DNA of 64,000 bases from Enterococcus xiangfangensis (GTDB lineage Bacteria; Bacillota; Bacilli; Lactobacillales; Enterococcaceae), in assembly GCF_005405365.1 (NCBI RefSeq), contig NZ_BJDX01000003.1, positions 124,001-188,000 on the forward strand. The letters run 5' to 3'. Both the position numbers and the translations under genes were made by a program. The stretch's first letter is position 1. Each line of letters starts with the position of its first letter. Below are positions 45,458 to 54,687 of the stretch, piece by piece. Below the pieces are notes generated by a model, which was given only the letters and a program-made list of their open reading frames with translations, had not been told where the DNA came from and ran no database searches.

Positions 45458-45495
45458 AAGAGGTATGACAAGATTCTTGTCATGCCTCTTTTTTA
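45458..45495 (+). terminator. Intrinsic terminator after the 150-residue hypothetical gene
   Basis: AAGAGGTATGACAAG pairs with CTTGTCATGCCTCTT with one G-U pair, then T. Confidence 0.92.
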
Positions 45496-45570
45496 ATAAA
45501 TAGTGAAAAACAGCATTTTTCACTTACTTCTTGAAGCAGTTCTTTTTTGAGAAGTCAGTTAAAGTTTTTG

Positions 45571-45651
45571 TTAAGGTACCGTAATAAAATCTAGATTTAA
45601 CTTGAAAAATTACAAAGGTACCTGTATACTGTTTTTTAGTAAGGTGCCTTA
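45571..45651 (+). promoter_or_regulatory. marR promoter with three GGTACC-like boxes
   Basis: Promoter TTGAAA (45602-45607), 17-nt spacer, TATACT (45625-45630). Three related palindromic boxes: TTAAGGTACCGTAA (45571-45584), AAAGGTACCTGT (45614-45625, inside the spacer) and TAAGGTGCCTTA (45640-45651, after the -10). Their placement fits repression, probably by the MarR protein encoded next. Confidence 0.72.
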
Positions 45652-45688
45652 TAAAAATAAATTCGTTAAAATTAAGGAGCGATAACAG

Positions 45689-46261
45689 TTGGAAAATCAA
45701 CTAAATGAGCAATTTATGCGGTTGCAACAAGATTTACGTCGTTACTATCACCGCCAAATGGCAAAAAAACAAGGATTTGGTCTGCATCGTGGGCAAGGCA
45801 GAGTTCTAGCATTACTAAAAATGAATCCTGAGATTAGTCAAAAGGATTTGACTTTTGTACTAGGAATGCGTCCACAATCTGTGGGTGAATTATTACAAAA
45901 ACTTGAGAGCAAAAAATTAATCACACGTGAATCATCGGCAGAAGATCGTCGAGTGATGATCATTCGTTTGACTGATTTGGGCAAAACAGAAATTGAAAAA
46001 ATGTCTGAAACGCCGGATGTCAACGAAGAGCTATTTGCAAATTTCAGTGAAGAGGAAAAGGCTGAATGGTCGCGTTTAGTTGAAAAATTAAGTGAGTCGT
46101 TAAAAAATCAGTTAGCTAAAGACGATTTTGATGCCTCTTATGGCGGCGGAAAAGGCTTCGAGGGCCCACGACCGCCACATGAGCACGGGCCTCACGGTTT
46201 CCATGGCTCTCATAGAGGACATCCCCATCATTTCAATGAATTTAGCAGCTTTGATTGGTAA
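45689..46261 (+). CDS. MarR-family regulator with His/Gly-rich C-terminal tail
   Basis: 190 residues, TTG start after AAGGAG. The winged-helix core (about 25-105) includes QKDLTFVLGMRPQSVGELLQKLESKKLITRESSAEDRRVMIIRLT, here read as consecutive helix and wing. The final 45 residues are unusual: from YGGGKGFEGPRPPHEHGPHG onward there are ten His among Gly, Pro and Phe, a composition that could bind Ni, Zn or Cu, or act as a flexible tail. The upstream triple GGTACC-type boxes probably are its own operators. Ligand unknown. A terminator separates it from the ABC-F gene. Confidence 0.85.
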   Translation: MENQLNEQFMRLQQDLRRYYHRQMAKKQGFGLHRGQGRVLALLKMNPEISQKDLTFVLGMRPQSVGELLQKLESKKLITRESSAEDRRVMIIRLTDLGKTEIEKMSETPDVNEELFANFSEEEKAEWSRLVEKLSESLKNQLAKDDFDASYGGGKGFEGPRPPHEHGPHGFHGSHRGHPHHFNEFSSFDW

Positions 46262-46271
46262 TATGAAGTCA

Positions 46272-46307
46272 GTCGTAAAGGAAAAATTTCCTTTACGGCT
46301 TTTTTTT
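46272..46307 (+). terminator. Intrinsic terminator after marR
   Basis: GTCGTAAAGGAAA pairs with TTTCCTTTACGGC, followed by T. Confidence 0.92.
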
Positions 46308-46344
46308 GTTACAATAACAAAGAGAAATTTGAGGATGGTTCGAG

Positions 46345-48219
46345 ATGAAAGAATTAAAAGTAACAGAGTTGTATAAAACATTTGGAGATAAAACATTATT
46401 TGATCGGATTTCTTTTCTGATTCATGAAAAAGATCGAATTGGGCTGATTGGAGTCAACGGCACGGGAAAATCTAGTTTATTGACGATTTTGGCGGGGAAA
46501 GACAGTGGTGATGGTGATGTTTCAGCAATTGAAAAAGCCAGTGATTATCGGATTGGTTATTTGGCGCAAGAACAAAATTTTTCTGCGGAGACATTGGTCC
46601 TAGATGCTGTTTTTCAAGGAAACAATCCGCTGATGCAGACAGTCCGCAATTATGAAAAAGCTTTACTGCAATTAGCGAATGAGAATAACGAACAGACGCA
46701 GCGTAGTTTTACGTTAGCTGAAGAAGCGATGAATAAGCAAGATGCATGGACTGCTGACAGCGAAGCAAAGGCAATTTTAAACAAGTTAGGGATTACTACA
46801 TTAGACAAAAAAATCAGTGAACTTTCTGGTGGTCAGATTAAACGAGTGGCTTTGGCTCAAGTATTGATCGATGCTCCAGATTTATTGTTGCTGGATGAAC
46901 CGACTAACCATTTGGATTATGATGCGATCCAATGGTTGGAGAATTATTTAAAGAATTATACAGGTTCACTTTTGATGGTGACTCATGATCGTTACTTCTT
47001 AGATCGAGTGACAAACCGTATTTTTGAACTTTCTTTTGGAAAACTATATGAATATCAAGGCAACTATGAAGTCTATCTCGTTGAAAAAGCGGAAAGAGAT
47101 CGAATTGCTGTTGAACAAGAAGGTAAAAGAAAGCAGTTGTACAAGCAAGAATTGGCTTGGATGCGTGCAGGTGCAAAGGCACGTACAACGAAACAACAAG
47201 CACGGATCAATCGTTTTGAAGACTTGAAAGAAAATCTTCATCAAGTCAAAACTGATGAACAACTCGAAGTGAATATCGCGACGACACGCTTAGGGAAAAA
47301 AGTTTTAGAATTGAAAGAAGCGTCCTATACAGTTGCGGGCAAAATAATTTTAGATCATTTTGATCTGCTGATCCAAACGAAAGAACGTTTAGGGATCACC
47401 GGGAAAAACGGTGCCGGCAAGTCGACCTTATTGAATATATTGGCTGGGCGGCTCCCATTAGATAGTGGCGTCATTGAAGTCGGCGAAACGGTCCGCTTGG
47501 CATATTATACGCAACAAAATGAAGCACTAGATCCTAATAAACGGATGATCGCTTATTTACAAGAAGCAGCAGAAGAAGTCAAACAACGAGACGGCTCACA
47601 AATCAGTGTCGCAGAAATACTAGAACGATTCTTATTTCCTAGATTTATGCACGGAACACTAATCGGCAAATTATCCGGTGGTGAAAAAAGACGACTTTAC
47701 TTATTGAAATTACTGATTCAACAACCAAATGTCTTGTTATTAGATGAACCGACCAATGATTTGGATATCGCGACGTTGACTGTTTTAGAAGATTACTTAC
47801 AAGAGTTTTCTGGTGCCGTGATCACGGTTTCCCATGACCGCTATTTTTTAGACAAGACAGCAGAAAAATTACTGATTTTTGAAGGTGACGGTCAGATTGT
47901 TTCTTATTTTGGTTCAATCATCGATTACTTGGAGCAGCAAACGCCAGTAAAAGAAGAAAAGATTGTTAAAGCAAAAGCGCAGCCAAAAGAACGCAAGAAG
48001 AAATTTTCTTATAAAGAACAAAAAGAATGGGAAACAATCGAAGATGACATCGCTTTATTGGAAAGTAAAATCGCTGAGCTGACTGAAGAGATGAACCATC
48101 AAGGAAATGATTTTACAAAATTGCAAGATTTGCAAAAAGAAATTGATCAAGCAGAACAAGCATTGGAAGAAAAAATGCTTCGTTGGGAATATTTGAGTGA
48201 AATCATAGAAGAAAATTAA
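46345..48219 (+). CDS. ABC-F ribosome-associated ATPase, Uup/YfmR type
   Basis: 624 residues with two ABC domains and no membrane part. Walker A motifs are GVNGTGKSS (about 35-43) and GKNGAGKST (about 353-361); signatures are LSGGQIKRVALAQ and LSGGEKRRLYLLK; Walker B regions are LLLLDEPTNHLD and VLLLDEPTNDLD. The C-terminal 85 residues are a Lys/Glu-rich coiled coil as in Uup. ABC-F proteins act at the ribosomal E/P site. The coiled-coil tail and lack of a long antibiotic-resistance-type linker favour a housekeeping translation factor. Confidence 0.9.
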   Translation: MKELKVTELYKTFGDKTLFDRISFLIHEKDRIGLIGVNGTGKSSLLTILAGKDSGDGDVSAIEKASDYRIGYLAQEQNFSAETLVLDAVFQGNNPLMQTVRNYEKALLQLANENNEQTQRSFTLAEEAMNKQDAWTADSEAKAILNKLGITTLDKKISELSGGQIKRVALAQVLIDAPDLLLLDEPTNHLDYDAIQWLENYLKNYTGSLLMVTHDRYFLDRVTNRIFELSFGKLYEYQGNYEVYLVEKAERDRIAVEQEGKRKQLYKQELAWMRAGAKARTTKQQARINRFEDLKENLHQVKTDEQLEVNIATTRLGKKVLELKEASYTVAGKIILDHFDLLIQTKERLGITGKNGAGKSTLLNILAGRLPLDSGVIEVGETVRLAYYTQQNEALDPNKRMIAYLQEAAEEVKQRDGSQISVAEILERFLFPRFMHGTLIGKLSGGEKRRLYLLKLLIQQPNVLLLDEPTNDLDIATLTVLEDYLQEFSGAVITVSHDRYFLDKTAEKLLIFEGDGQIVSYFGSIIDYLEQQTPVKEEKIVKAKAQPKERKKKFSYKEQKEWETIEDDIALLESKIAELTEEMNHQGNDFTKLQDLQKEIDQAEQALEEKMLRWEYLSEIIEEN

Positions 48220-48305
48220 GCAGATATAAGCAGTTTATTAAGAATTGAGCTGTATGATAATAACGATTCAATTGTGTCTGCTAGTTGAAGATTAGGAGGA
48301 ACTCT

Positions 48306-48800
48306 ATGCTTATCGCAATTTGGGCACAGGATAAAAACGGTTTGATTGGCAAAAATAGTCGATTGCCATGGCATTTGCCTAATGATTTGCGTTTTTTTAA
48401 AGCAACGACGATCAACCATACATTAGTTATGGGAAGAAAGACGTTTGAAGGAATGGGCGGCCGTCCTTTACCGGATCGCCAGACGATTGTATTGACTCGG
48501 GATAAAAATTATCAAGCAACGAACGTTTTAGTCATGCACTCATTAGAAGAAGTGCTTGCCTATGACCAGGAAACGCAAGGAAAGACATTTATTGCTGGAG
48601 GTTCTGCGATCTATCGCGAATTTCTGCCTTATTGTAAAAAAATCTATCGAACCTATATTGAGGAAAGTTTTGAAGGAGATGCCTATTTTCCTGAGCTTGC
48701 TTGGGGTGAATGGCAGTTGATCGAACGAAAACAAGGACTAACGGATGAAAAAAATCCTTACCGTTATTATTTTGAAATATATACAAGAATTGACGCGTAG
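48306..48800 (+). CDS. folA: Dihydrofolate reductase
   Basis: 164 residues. It reduces dihydrofolate to tetrahydrofolate. The N-terminal AIWAQDKNGLIGKNSRLPWHLPNDL (in two strands) includes the substrate-binding Asp, VMGRKTFEGMGGRPLP is the NADPH loop, and FIAGGSAIYREFLPY the second cofactor motif. AGGAGG precedes ATG 48306. thyA, a frequent upstream neighbour of folA in Firmicutes, is absent here. It looks like the chromosomal enzyme, not an acquired trimethoprim-resistance dfr. Confidence 0.95.
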   Translation: MLIAIWAQDKNGLIGKNSRLPWHLPNDLRFFKATTINHTLVMGRKTFEGMGGRPLPDRQTIVLTRDKNYQATNVLVMHSLEEVLAYDQETQGKTFIAGGSAIYREFLPYCKKIYRTYIEESFEGDAYFPELAWGEWQLIERKQGLTDEKNPYRYYFEIYTRIDA

Positions 48801-48908
48801 TGTTCTAATTTTTCAAGATTTATAAAGAAATAGTTCAACAATGATTTATTCCATCAGGTTTGATATACTAAAACTAATTTGATACTAGGTATGGAAAGAA
48901 GGATCAGA

Positions 48909-49748
48909 ATGCCAAATGTTAAAATTGTAACCGACTCTTCTTGTACAATCGAAAAGTCTGTACGAGATGAATTAAATATTACCGTTATTCCATTATCAGT
49001 GATGATCGATGATGTGGTTTATCCTGACGATGATGAGTTAACGGGAGAACGTTTTATGGAGATGATGGCACAAGCCAAAAATCTGCCGAAGACGAGTCAA
49101 CCACCGATCGGTTATTTCGCTGAACTTTATGATGAATTAGGAAAAGACGGCAGCCCAATCGTTTCGCTTCACATGTCGCATACATTGAGTGGTACCGCAG
49201 AAGCGGCACGCCAAGCAACATTTTTAAGCAGCAGCGATGTGACTGTCATCGATTGTGGGTTTATCGATCAATCGCAAGCTTTTCAAGTAATTGAAGCGGC
49301 GAAATTAGCACAATCAGGAGCATCCTTAGCTGAAGTTTTGGCAGGAATTAAACAAGTGAGAGACCACAGCAAATTATTTATCGGGATTTCTTCACTAGAA
49401 AATATTGCCAAAGGCGGCCGAATCAGCCGTGTAGCCGGAGTAATCTCAAGTGTATTGAATATGCGGGTTGTAATGGAGCTTGTCGACGGTGAATTAGTAC
49501 CGATTACAAAAGGACGCGGCAAAAAAACCTTTAGTAAATGGTTTGCCGCATTTAAAGATGAATTGACCAAAGTCAATGTAAAACAAATTGGCATTTCTTA
49601 CGCTGGTAAGTTGGATTTTATTGACGAGGCTAAACAAGCATTGCAGGAGTTGTTTCCTGATATGCATATTCCAGTTTTGCACACCAATCCGATTGTTGCT
49701 ACACACACGGGACCTGGGGCTTTTGCGATCATGTATTACACAGATTAG
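48909..49748 (+). CDS. DegV-family fatty acid binding protein
   Basis: 279 residues. DegV proteins bind a fatty acid and in Gram-positive bacteria can present it to fatty acid kinase FakA. The start VKIVTDSSCTIEKS, with the SxT/S lipid-carboxylate loop, SLHMSHTLSGTAEAARQA (about 87-104) and the C-terminal THTGPGAFAIMYY are diagnostic. Whether it is a FakB-type partner cannot be told from sequence alone. ATG 48909 follows AAGAAGGA. Confidence 0.93.
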   Translation: MPNVKIVTDSSCTIEKSVRDELNITVIPLSVMIDDVVYPDDDELTGERFMEMMAQAKNLPKTSQPPIGYFAELYDELGKDGSPIVSLHMSHTLSGTAEAARQATFLSSSDVTVIDCGFIDQSQAFQVIEAAKLAQSGASLAEVLAGIKQVRDHSKLFIGISSLENIAKGGRISRVAGVISSVLNMRVVMELVDGELVPITKGRGKKTFSKWFAAFKDELTKVNVKQIGISYAGKLDFIDEAKQALQELFPDMHIPVLHTNPIVATHTGPGAFAIMYYTD

Positions 49749-49755
49749 TTGAACT

Positions 49756-49783
49756 TGCCTCTAGCGATAGAGGCACTTTTTTT
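49756..49783 (+). terminator. Intrinsic terminator after degV
   Basis: TGCCTCT pairs with AGAGGCA around AGCGAT, followed by seven T. Confidence 0.85.
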
Positions 49784-49802
49784 ATAAAGGAGCAGACGAT
49801 GA

Positions 49803-50651
49803 ATGAAACGATTTTCAATAGTAATAATTCCCTTAGCCGTCGCGATCGTTACGCTGCTGATTCTTTTTCTAACAATTCCTAAAGCGGAGTCGCGTATTCG
49901 GATCGTTCGTGACGACAGTCAAAATCAAAAGGAATCCGTTCATTTTGTTGCGGTAGGTGATTCATTGACCGAAGGAGTCGGGGATGAAACCGAACGAGGC
50001 GGCTATGTCCCGTTAGTCGCGGACGCTTTGCAACAAAAATACGAACTGGCTTCGGTTGAAAAAGATAACTATGGTGTTTCTGGTGAACGAAGTGATCAAA
50101 TCTTAAAACGGATCAAAAAAGATTCGGATCTAAAAAATAGTTTGAAAAGTGCCGATTTTATTACGATGACGGTTGGCGGAAATGATCTTTTTCAAGCATT
50201 TCAAAAAAATCTGACTGCTAAAAAAGCCAAACAGTTTAATCGTTCAATCGAAAAGTATGGCAAACACGTCAGTGATATTTTGACTGAGATTCGTGAGTTG
50301 AATGCAGAGGCACCAATCTATGTTGTAGGTATCTATAATCCGTACTACTTGAATTTTCCGGATATCAAAGCGATGCAGACTGTGGTTGATAATTGGAACG
50401 AGAAAACACAGAGTCTGACAGCAGAAGCGTCCAATTGTTTCTTTGTTCCGGTCAATGACTTATTGTACAAAGGGATTGCCACTAAAGACAGTCAACAAAC
50501 TGAAAACTCAAGCTCTAAAGTCAAAAATAATGTTTTGTATGATAAGGACAATTTTCATCCGAATAATTTAGGGTATCAATTGATGGCCAATGCGATTCAG
50601 GAGAAGATAGTAGCAACGAAAGACTTATGGTTGATAAAGGAGAGCAATTAA
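49803..50651 (+). CDS. Exported SGNH/GDSL lipase-esterase, YpmR-like
   Basis: 282 residues. An N-terminal membrane/signal segment (about 5-25) is followed by an SGNH hydrolase: FVAVGDSLTEGVGDE (block I, nucleophile Ser), NYGVSGERSDQ (block II), MTVGGNDLFQ (block III) and DNFHPNNLGYQLMA (block V, Asp/His). Outside the membrane it may deacylate a lipid or glycan. ATG 49803 is preferred over an out-of-frame ATG at 49799. Its stop overlaps the ypmS-like start by one base. Confidence 0.88.
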   Translation: MKRFSIVIIPLAVAIVTLLILFLTIPKAESRIRIVRDDSQNQKESVHFVAVGDSLTEGVGDETERGGYVPLVADALQQKYELASVEKDNYGVSGERSDQILKRIKKDSDLKNSLKSADFITMTVGGNDLFQAFQKNLTAKKAKQFNRSIEKYGKHVSDILTEIRELNAEAPIYVVGIYNPYYLNFPDIKAMQTVVDNWNEKTQSLTAEASNCFFVPVNDLLYKGIATKDSQQTENSSSKVKNNVLYDKDNFHPNNLGYQLMANAIQEKIVATKDLWLIKESN

Positions 50652-51265
50652 TGAAAGAAACAAAGAAAAAAATCAATGGCTGGAAAATTGCTTTTCTTAT
50701 TTTAATTGGGATCATCTTAGGTGGTGTTTTATTTTCAACAGTTCGAATCTTTACTGCGCGGGAAACAAATCTGCCGCCTAGCAGTGAAACAACTGTTCCT
50801 AAAGGTTCACCTGTTCTAACGATGAATACTAATAAGAAAAAATTAAATACGGTGATGGAATATTTTTTAAATGACTTGCAAAAGGATTCAGATGTTAAAT
50901 ATGAGTTCTATTTAGAAAATCAAGCCATGTTGAAAGGTGAATTCAAAATATTAGGTGCAAAAGTTGATTTTTATCTTTACTTTGATCCTTATGTTATGGA
51001 TAATGGCAATGTTCAATTAAAAGCCCGCGACTTGTCGATCGGTACGTTGAATCTACCAGTGAGTCAAGTGATGGCGACGGTCAAACGCAGTTTTAAAGTC
51101 CCAAAATGGGTAGCAATTGACCCCAAAGATCAAACAATCGTTCTAAAATTGAATAAATTCAAATTAAATAATGGCATGTTTATCAAAGCTAATCATATCG
51201 ATCTTGTTGGTGATGATATTCAATTCAGTTTGTATTTACCAAAAGAAAAAAAGTCGAATAATTGA
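50651..51265 (+). CDS. YpmS-family (DUF2140) membrane-anchored protein
   Basis: 204 residues. A cytoplasmic stub, one membrane helix (about 11-33), and an extracellular beta-rich DUF2140 domain with LKGEFKILGAKVDFYLYFDPYVMDNGNVQL and LPVSQVMATVKRSFKVPKWVAI among its segments. Function unknown; the YpmR-YpmS gene pair is conserved in Bacilli, suggesting joint extracellular action. AAGGAG precedes the ATG, which overlaps the previous stop by one base. Confidence 0.85.
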   Translation: MKETKKKINGWKIAFLILIGIILGGVLFSTVRIFTARETNLPPSSETTVPKGSPVLTMNTNKKKLNTVMEYFLNDLQKDSDVKYEFYLENQAMLKGEFKILGAKVDFYLYFDPYVMDNGNVQLKARDLSIGTLNLPVSQVMATVKRSFKVPKWVAIDPKDQTIVLKLNKFKLNNGMFIKANHIDLVGDDIQFSLYLPKEKKSNN

Positions 51266-51297
51266 TCGAATCACTAGTAACCAGCGAGGTGAAGCTA

Positions 51298-51519
51298 ATG
51301 CGAAGAAGTTTTTATCAGTATATCTTGACTCAGCGAGGACATAATTTTTATGATCCTGTCGAAGCATTCGCAGGAGCTGTCGCAAAAGATATCATGTTTC
51401 CGAAGTATTCAGAAGATTATCATGAAATTACGGATTATTTAGAATTGAGTGTCGATTATTTAAATTCGATGGACCTTTTTGATCAAGTTTGGGAGAGCTA
51501 TCTAGAAAACAATAAATAA
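51298..51519 (+). CDS. YozE-family protein (UPF0346)
   Basis: 73 residues. Small helical protein with SFYQYILTQRG at the start and AKDIMFPKYSEDYHEITDYLE (split at Tyr-Ser) in the middle, typical of UPF0346/YozE SAM-like folds. Function unknown. GAGGTGA precedes ATG 51298; last gene of the ypmR-ypmS-yozE unit. Confidence 0.88.
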   Translation: MRRSFYQYILTQRGHNFYDPVEAFAGAVAKDIMFPKYSEDYHEITDYLELSVDYLNSMDLFDQVWESYLENNK

Positions 51520-51523
51520 TTAT

Positions 51524-51558
51524 AAAGGAAAAGTCGTGGAAAGCTTTTCCTTTTTTTT
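51524..51558 (+). terminator. Intrinsic terminator after yozE
   Basis: AAAGGAAAAG pairs perfectly with CTTTTCCTTT, loop of 10 nt, followed by T. Confidence 0.9.
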
Positions 51559-51601
51559 CTAGCATGCTATCATGAAAAAAAGGGTGAAAGGAAAATGTGC
51601 C

Positions 51602-53023
51602 TTGCAGAAAAAAACATTACCAGTATCGATTTTTTTAATAGCAATTATATTTACTATTGTGATCACAGCAGTAGTCACTCACTTCATTGATCAGAAACAA
51701 ACGATGGATCGTGATTCAGTTGTTAAAATTACACGAAATGATTTAGATGATGTCCAAGATTTGTATGATCTGATCAGTACAAATTATGTAGACAAAGTTG
51801 ATAAGGAGCAGTTGATTCAAGGGGCTTTAAAAGGGATGACAGAATCATTAGAAGATCCAGAATCAGAATTTTTGACAGCAAAAGAAACGAAAGAATTAAA
51901 CGCCAAAGTAGCTGGCAGTTTTGAAGGCATCGGTGCTAGTTTGCAGCTTGAAAATCGGTTGCCGGTAATCGATCGCGTACCGGTCAAAAACTCTCCCGCT
52001 GAAAAGGCAAAACTAAAAGCCGAAGATATCATTTTAGAAGTCGACGGTCAAAAAACTCAAGATAAATCATTAGATCAAGTAGCAAGTATGATCCGTGGAA
52101 AAAAAGGGACACAAGTCAAATTGTTGATCCAGCGCGGCAGTGAAAAGTTTGAAGTTTCGATCGAACGTGATATTGTCCCAGAAGATACAGTCAAAGGTGA
52201 GCTTGATTCAAAAAATAAATCAATCGGGTCTATCCAAATCGACAATTTCCGCGATACGACAGCGTTGGAATTTCGGACGATCGTTGAAAGTTTACGAAAA
52301 GAAGGCGCTACTTCCTTTGTGATCGATTTGCGTCAAAATTCAGGTGGATTGATGGCTGAAGCGGAACGTGTCGCTAGTTACTTTTTAGAAAATGGCGATA
52401 CGATCGCACAATTTTCAAATAATAAGAAGGTCATATCCACAGATAAGGCCGGTAAAAAGATTGATCAAGGATTCAAGGTCAAAGAACCGACAGTCTTTTT
52501 AGTGGATCAAGAGAGTTCGTATGGCGCTGAATTATTAGCAGCTGCAGTCAAAAGCAAAAATTATCCGATTATTGGTGTGAATACTTTCGGTAAAGGTAGT
52601 GTCCAGAATCTTAGCCCAATCGGTAAAGATAATTATGTGCAGTTGACGATCATGCGTTGGTTCACACCAGACGGTTCATCGGTGGAAGGCAAAGGAGTTG
52701 CACCGACGATCGAAGCTGATTATCCTGAATATGCGAAACTTCCGCCTATTTCAAAACAGTCCAATTGGCGGATTGGGGACTCAGGTACTGCGGTTAAAAA
52801 TATCAACACGATATTAAAAGCATTGGGCTATTCGACAGAAGGCGATCTATTCAATGATGCAACCAAAGATGCCGTAGTTAAAATCCAAATGGAAAATAAT
52901 TTATCGGCGACTGGTGCACTAGATAATAAAACAATCGATGTTTTACAAGAAGAGCTATTTAAATTGGTCAAAACCAATGACGTTGCTTACGCCAAAGCTA
53001 TTGAAACACTGACTGAACAATAG
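51602..53023 (+). CDS. S41-family C-terminal processing peptidase CtpA/CtpB
   Basis: 473 residues from TTG 51602, which has AAAGGA 9 nt upstream; an ATG at 51572 in frame lacks a ribosome site and remains possible. One membrane helix near the N-terminus, a PDZ domain (about 95-175, GIGASLQLEN and VKLLIQRGSEKFEV), then the serine-lysine protease core. Predicted nucleophile Ser306 (QESSYGAE) and general base Lys331 (FGKGSVQ), 25 residues apart as in the family. A C-terminal peptidoglycan-binding domain (about 390-450) follows. It acts outside the membrane. lepB follows, so the two may share transcripts. Confidence 0.9.
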   Translation: MQKKTLPVSIFLIAIIFTIVITAVVTHFIDQKQTMDRDSVVKITRNDLDDVQDLYDLISTNYVDKVDKEQLIQGALKGMTESLEDPESEFLTAKETKELNAKVAGSFEGIGASLQLENRLPVIDRVPVKNSPAEKAKLKAEDIILEVDGQKTQDKSLDQVASMIRGKKGTQVKLLIQRGSEKFEVSIERDIVPEDTVKGELDSKNKSIGSIQIDNFRDTTALEFRTIVESLRKEGATSFVIDLRQNSGGLMAEAERVASYFLENGDTIAQFSNNKKVISTDKAGKKIDQGFKVKEPTVFLVDQESSYGAELLAAAVKSKNYPIIGVNTFGKGSVQNLSPIGKDNYVQLTIMRWFTPDGSSVEGKGVAPTIEADYPEYAKLPPISKQSNWRIGDSGTAVKNINTILKALGYSTEGDLFNDATKDAVVKIQMENNLSATGALDNKTIDVLQEELFKLVKTNDVAYAKAIETLTEQ

Positions 53024-53059
53024 CACATTTATTATTTTTGATTGCAAGGAGGGAAGTCA

Positions 53060-53608
53060 GTGAAAAAAATACTAACTAAGGGTCATTTGTGGCTAGGTAT
53101 CAAATATTTATTGATTTCTCTCTTTGTCGGTGTTGTGATTCGTGGGTTTCTATTGATTCCCGTCCCTGTGACTGGTAATTCGATGGATCAAAATTTGAAG
53201 CAAGGCGATATGGTTTTGATGGAAAAATTTAGTAAAATCAAACGTTTTGATGTAATTGTCTTCCAACAGCCGGATGGAATGATCTATATCAAACGAGTAA
53301 TTGGACTTCCGGGCGATCAGATACGCTACGATAAAGACCAGCTTTACATCAATGGCAAAAAACTATCAGAGTCTTTTCTAACCAATAATCGAAGCAGCGA
53401 CCATCAAGTTTCACCATATACTACAGACTTTCAGCTCACCGAATTGATTGGTAAAAAACAACTACCTAATAATGAGTATTTTGTTTTAGGGGATAACCGG
53501 CGGATCTCAAAGGACAGTCGCTCGTTTGGGACAGTCCAAAGTAAAGATATCTTGGGCAAGGCGCAAGTCGTCTATTACCCATTGACCCATATCAAAATAA
53601 TTTCCTAA
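53060..53608 (+). CDS. lepB: Type I signal peptidase
   Basis: 182 residues, GTG start after GGAGGG. One N-terminal membrane helix (about 10-32). Catalytic Ser41 is in TGNSMDQNL and Lys78 in YIKRVIGLPGD; the family box GDNRRISKDSRSFG is also present. It removes signal peptides from exported proteins at the outer face of the membrane. Length is typical of Gram-positive SipS-type enzymes. Confidence 0.95.
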   Translation: MKKILTKGHLWLGIKYLLISLFVGVVIRGFLLIPVPVTGNSMDQNLKQGDMVLMEKFSKIKRFDVIVFQQPDGMIYIKRVIGLPGDQIRYDKDQLYINGKKLSESFLTNNRSSDHQVSPYTTDFQLTELIGKKQLPNNEYFVLGDNRRISKDSRSFGTVQSKDILGKAQVVYYPLTHIKIIS

Positions 53609-53633
53609 AAAGATGGAGAATTCCATCTTTTTT
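53607..53633 (+). terminator. Intrinsic terminator after lepB
   Basis: AAAAAGATGGA pairs with TCCATCTTTTT, loop of about 3-5 nt, with T run. Confidence 0.85.
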
Positions 53634-53745
53634 AGTTCGCTGAAACTTATTTTTATGAGATTCAGTAAAATCTATAATAGAAGTTAGCTGCAAAATACAA
53701 ATGCTAAAAAAGCTCTAGCAGAAAATCACAAAAATAAACTAGTTG

Positions 53746-53754
53746 TGATACAAT
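53746..53754 (+). promoter_or_regulatory. Likely extended -10 promoter of rbgA
   Basis: TGATACAAT, the same extended -10 as before dnaJ, 84 nt before the rbgA start. No clear -35. Confidence 0.45.
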
Positions 53755-53838
53755 AGCGGATGGAAATAAACGACGATATCTATTCAAAAAATGTAGCTTC
53801 ATTAAAAAAATTATTACCTTTCAAGGAGGAATTCACTC

Positions 53839-54687
53839 ATGTCTATTCAATGGTTTCCTGGTCATATGGCGAAAGCGAGGCGGGAAGTTTCTGAAAAATT
53901 AAAGTTTGTTGATATTGTGTTTGAATTGATTGATGCCAGATTGCCGTTGTCCTCGCGCAACCCGATGTTGGATCAGATCGTACAGCAAAAACCCCGCTTG
54001 ATTTTATTAAATAAAGCAGATTTGGCTGATCCTAATCAAACCAATCTTTGGGTCAATTATTTTCGAGATCAAGGACATCATGTTCTTGCCTTAACGGCTA
54101 AAAGCGATAAAAGTGTCAAGCAGATCGTACCTGCCAGCAGAAAAGTATTAGCAGAAAAAATTGCGCGGGATAGTGAGCGCGGATTAAAACCGCGGGCAAT
54201 CCGGGCGATGGTTTTAGGAATTCCTAACGTAGGCAAATCTACTTTGCTGAATCATTTAGCCGGCAAAAAAGTCGCCAGCACTGGAAACCGTCCAGGAGTT
54301 ACAAAAGGACAGCAATGGCTGCGGTTTGGCTCACAATTAGAATTATTGGATACTCCAGGAATTTTGTGGCCTAAATTTGAAGATCCAACGATCGGTAAAA
54401 AATTGGCGTTGACCGGAGCAATCAAAGATGATCTATTGCATTTAGATGATCTCGCATTGTATGAATTAGAAATATTTTGCCGGTTTTATCCGGAACAATT
54501 AAAAGAACGCTACAAATTGACAGAGGATGATTTATTCAAGGAACTGCCTGAATTATTGATGCTAATCGCTGAAAAACGAGGCTTCAGAGATGATTATGAT
54601 CGTGCAAGTGAAATGCTGATTCTTGAGTTGCGCCAAGGAAAACTAGGGCGTTATACGTTGGACCGTTTTGAGGAGCTGAGCGAATAA
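53839..54687 (+). CDS. rbgA: Ribosome biogenesis GTPase RbgA (YlqF)
   Basis: 282 residues. RbgA is needed for late 50S assembly. It has the circularly permuted G-motif order: G4 NKADL (about 57-61) comes before G1 [11 protein letters not shown] (about 128-138) and G3 DTPG (about 172-175). The C-terminal helical domain (about 190-280) binds rRNA. AAGGAGG precedes the ATG. rnhB follows with overlapping stop and start (TAATG), as in many Firmicutes. Confidence 0.96.
   Translation: MSIQWFPGHMAKARREVSEKLKFVDIVFELIDARLPLSSRNPMLDQIVQQKPRLILLNKADLADPNQTNLWVNYFRDQGHHVLALTAKSDKSVKQIVPASRKVLAEKIARDSERGLKPRAIRAMVLGIPNVGKSTLLNHLAGKKVASTGNRPGVTKGQQWLRFGSQLELLDTPGILWPKFEDPTIGKKLALTGAIKDDLLHLDDLALYELEIFCRFYPEQLKERYKLTEDDLFKELPELLMLIAEKRGFRDDYDRASEMLILELRQGKLGRYTLDRFEELSE

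Noticed and set aside
46345-48219. Antibiotic-resistance ABC-F protein
   Set aside because: The C-terminal coiled coil and motif layout fit Uup/YfmR-type housekeeping factors.
48306-48800. Acquired trimethoprim-resistance dihydrofolate reductase
   Set aside because: Sequence and neighbours are ordinary chromosomal folA; no mobile element or integron features nearby.
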